A stretch of DNA of 6,415 bases from an uncultured Anaerovibrio sp. Lineage in GTDB: Bacteria > Bacillota > Negativicutes > Selenomonadales > Selenomonadaceae. The stretch's first letter is position 1, and every line of letters begins with the position of its first letter. Below are positions 5,011 through 6,415 of this stretch, one piece after another. A program made the translations under genes and the position numbers. The notes under the pieces were generated by a model, which did no database searches, was not told the DNA's origin, and saw only the letters and a program-made list of their open reading frames with translations. The stretch lies in assembly GCA_900768695.1 (NCBI GenBank), contig CAAGDY010000386.1, positions 1 to 6,415 of the forward strand, in the 5' to 3' direction.

Positions 5011-6197
5011 AAACCAAATACCAATGGAAGATGGATGGGTTTTTCCAGAAGGTTGGGTTTGATGTGGAAGGGATGCAGATCACCCAGCACATCGCGGAGA
5101 ATATCTTTCAACTTGACCCACCGCCTCCGGAGCTGTCCGAAAACACGCAGGCCAACGATTACATTCTCAAGGCTCTGGAAACAGGAAATCTTCAATACTT
5201 CTCTTTCTTCCTGCACAAAATTGAAAAGCGCTTGAATCGCTATATCCGGCGCACGCTGGTTTCGGAGGGGAGCTTCCGATATGACCCGGAAGGGTTTCTG
5301 GAAATCAAGCTGTGCTGCATGATGTGTCTGCTTCAGCTTCTGCCGAAGTATGAACTGGGTAAGGACGCAGAGTTCATGACCTACGCCCACAACTTTATTT
5401 TCGATTCCATTCGGAATTATCAAATGGGAAAGGAAAGCTGGTCGCTGCCGTCTCTGACTACTTACAAGAAAATCCGCACTGCCGCGTGGATGCAGAACAA
5501 TCTGGAAAACGCGGTGGAAGCCTTCATGGAGAAATACAAGTGCAGAAGAAAAACGGCAGACCGATTTTTCCGGGAGGCCAGCTGTCTGCACCGCCGGAAA
5601 GAGACAATCCTCCTGGATGACGAGGAGGAAGAACGGGATATCCTGGAAGAACTTGCCGGCGAAGAAGCGGATGATATGTCCCAAATCATCTGGCACGAGG
5701 TTCACGCCAACGCAGTCCGTAAAGCCTTTGATCGTCTGACCTCGGACGAGAAAGAGTATCTGCAAAGGCGAAATGCCCTGTGTATGAAATGCGGCTGCGC
5801 CCGGAATATCAAATACGGCGAAAGCTTTGATGACCTGGGTGCCCATTTTGAACTGACCACAGCGAATGGCGCGGAGAAAGCATATCGCAAGGCTGTGGAT
5901 CACCTGACCAGACTGCTGGTGGAGGACAACGCCATCGGCACCGTAACTATAAAAAGGAAAAAGGTCATCCGCAGAAAAAAGAAAATCGCCGCCGCAGTTT
6001 TCGAATATCAGGCAGACTACGACGGCGAGTGGGGCGAGATTGAAATGGATTTTGAAAAGGGCACAGGGAAGATTTCTTACATCGCGGAGTTGGACACCAC
6101 CCGTTCTCACAGATACGCAAACAAGGCCATTGAAGAAATCCTCAGCTCCGATCTGGATGATCTTCTAAAACAGAAGACGATTGCATTTCCAAAGTAA
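5007..6197 (+). CDS. Diverged sigma-70-like protein with a C-terminal extension
   Basis: Counted from the GTG start the protein has 396 residues. Residues about 50-145 resemble sigma region 2: a helical DYILKALETGNLQYFSFFLHKIEKRLNRYI segment (as read in pieces, 51-80), and then EFMTYAHNFIFDSIRNY (122-138), like the F-x-T-Y-A...IR stretch that contacts core polymerase and the -10 element. Residues about 150-200 may correspond to region 3. Residues 237-305 resemble region 4: AVRKAFDRLTSDEKEYL, then SFDDLGAHFELT as a helix-turn-helix, then AEKAYRKAVDHLTRLL. A short insert with C259, C262 and C264 (CMKCGC) splits region 4. A basic linker (316-326, KRKKVIRRKKK) leads to an extra C-terminal domain (about 328-396) that I do not recognise. 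An acidic stretch (204-221) lies between regions 3 and 4. It may direct RNA polymerase to element promoters or bind DNA without sigma activity. It is translationally coupled to the DUF6076-like gene. Confidence 0.65.
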   Translation: MKTKYQWKMDGFFQKVGFDVEGMQITQHIAENIFQLDPPPPELSENTQANDYILKALETGNLQYFSFFLHKIEKRLNRYIRRTLVSEGSFRYDPEGFLEIKLCCMMCLLQLLPKYELGKDAEFMTYAHNFIFDSIRNYQMGKESWSLPSLTTYKKIRTAAWMQNNLENAVEAFMEKYKCRRKTADRFFREASCLHRRKETILLDDEEEERDILEELAGEEADDMSQIIWHEVHANAVRKAFDRLTSDEKEYLQRRNALCMKCGCARNIKYGESFDDLGAHFELTTANGAEKAYRKAVDHLTRLLVEDNAIGTVTIKRKKVIRRKKKIAAAVFEYQADYDGEWGEIEMDFEKGTGKISYIAELDTTRSHRYANKAIEEILSSDLDDLLKQKTIAFPK

Positions 6198-6310
6198 CGG
6201 GGATGCGTCGCTGCGGCGGGTTTGATATACCTCTGGCTCCCCGGTGATGCCGCTCCATTGCGAGGCTGCGCTGCGCTCTGCCTCTCCATTTCGCCGCACC
6301 ACCTACACCC
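6198..6310. other. GC-rich, apparently non-coding stretch after the sigma-like gene
   Basis: No ORF here has a ribosome binding site and a recognisable product. Short complementary blocks occur: CGGGG (6198-6202) with CCCCG (6239-6243), GCGGC (6213-6217) with GCCGC (6249-6253), and GAGGC (6262-6266) with GCCTC (6280-6284). The first two pairs cross, so they could form a pseudoknot, but blocks this short also arise by chance in GC-rich DNA. A 27-codon frame from an ATG at 6246 cannot be supported. No T-run terminator is seen after the stop at 6197. Confidence 0.35.
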
Positions 6311-6379
6311 GAACAGGCGGATTCTGCTAAAGCAAACTCCTGGGCTTCTCGTCCGGGAGGACGCAGAACCCGCCTGTTC
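6311..6379. repeat. 17-bp inverted repeat enclosing a second hairpin
   Basis: GAACAGGCGGATTCTGC (6311-6327) is the inverted copy of GCAGAACCCGCCTGTTC (6363-6379), with 16 of 17 positions pairing. The 35-nt loop holds a smaller stem, CTCCTGG with CCGGGAG, pairing over 7 bp with one wobble. No T-run follows, so it is not a standard terminator. It could be a structured RNA, a transfer origin, a protein-binding cruciform or a mobile-element end; the sequence does not decide between these. Confidence 0.7.
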
Positions 6380-6415
6380 TGTGGCTGGCTGAAAGCGCTT
6401 GTTCCCGCCCCGAAC

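Noticed and set aside
4920..6110. Minus-strand open frame of 396 codons
   Set aside because: It is antisense to the sigma-like gene. The plus frame has the GTGA coupling, a ribosome binding site and a plausible domain order, so the long minus frame is taken as a codon-usage shadow.
6107..6289. Minus-strand 60-codon open frame at the end of the sigma-like gene
   Set aside because: It has no clear ribosome binding site, overlaps the 3' end of the sigma-like gene and shows no recognisable motif.

Overview
The window looks like an accessory region of a mobile element, probably an integrative conjugative element, in an anaerobic Bacillota (Clostridia) host. Supporting signs are strong AGGAGG-type ribosome binding sites, a CHC2 zinc-finger primase-like gene, a DUF6076-like zinc-finger gene, a diverged sigma-factor-like gene and low-potential redox proteins. 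The host and element assignments are inference; no integrase, relaxase or attachment site is visible.

Layout. (1) 1-336, minus: N-terminal 112 residues of a CHC2 zinc-finger protein, running off the left edge. (2) 337-551: intergenic, with a likely terminator for the operon to its right and a likely promoter for the CHC2 gene. (3) 552-3176, minus: a tight four-gene operon. In transcription order it encodes a small pyridoxamine-phosphate-oxidase-like flavoprotein, a second such domain fused to a 2[4Fe-4S] ferredoxin domain, a zinc-type macrodomain ADP-ribosyl hydrolase, and a class M sirtuin (SirTM). Genes overlap or lie 4 nt apart. (4) 3177-3303: divergent promoter region with a 16-bp perfect palindrome and an extended symmetric half-site. 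(5) 3304-3657, plus: an HxlR-family regulator with cysteines near both ends, followed by a strong terminator. (6) 3702-3864: AT-rich repeats and a clear promoter. (7) 3865-6197, plus: a DUF6076-like gene and a sigma-70-like gene joined by a GTGA stop/start overlap. (8) 6198-6415: GC-rich, apparently non-coding, with a 17-bp inverted repeat enclosing a smaller hairpin.

How it may work. The sirtuin/macrodomain pair is a known write/erase system for protein ADP-ribosylation; its classical operon supplies a lipoylated GcvH-like carrier and a lipoate ligase. Neither is present here. The partners are instead two flavin/Fe-S redox proteins and a possibly redox-sensing HxlR repressor. The most interesting reading is a mobile, redox-responsive ADP-ribosylation cassette whose target is unknown.

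The leaders of the outward-facing CHC2 and DUF6076 genes share a promoter-like block (TTTTTGCGT...TGACA.TAA) and ATTTTCAT motifs. This suggests that the redox/ADP-ribosylation block is cargo sitting between two co-regulated backbone genes.
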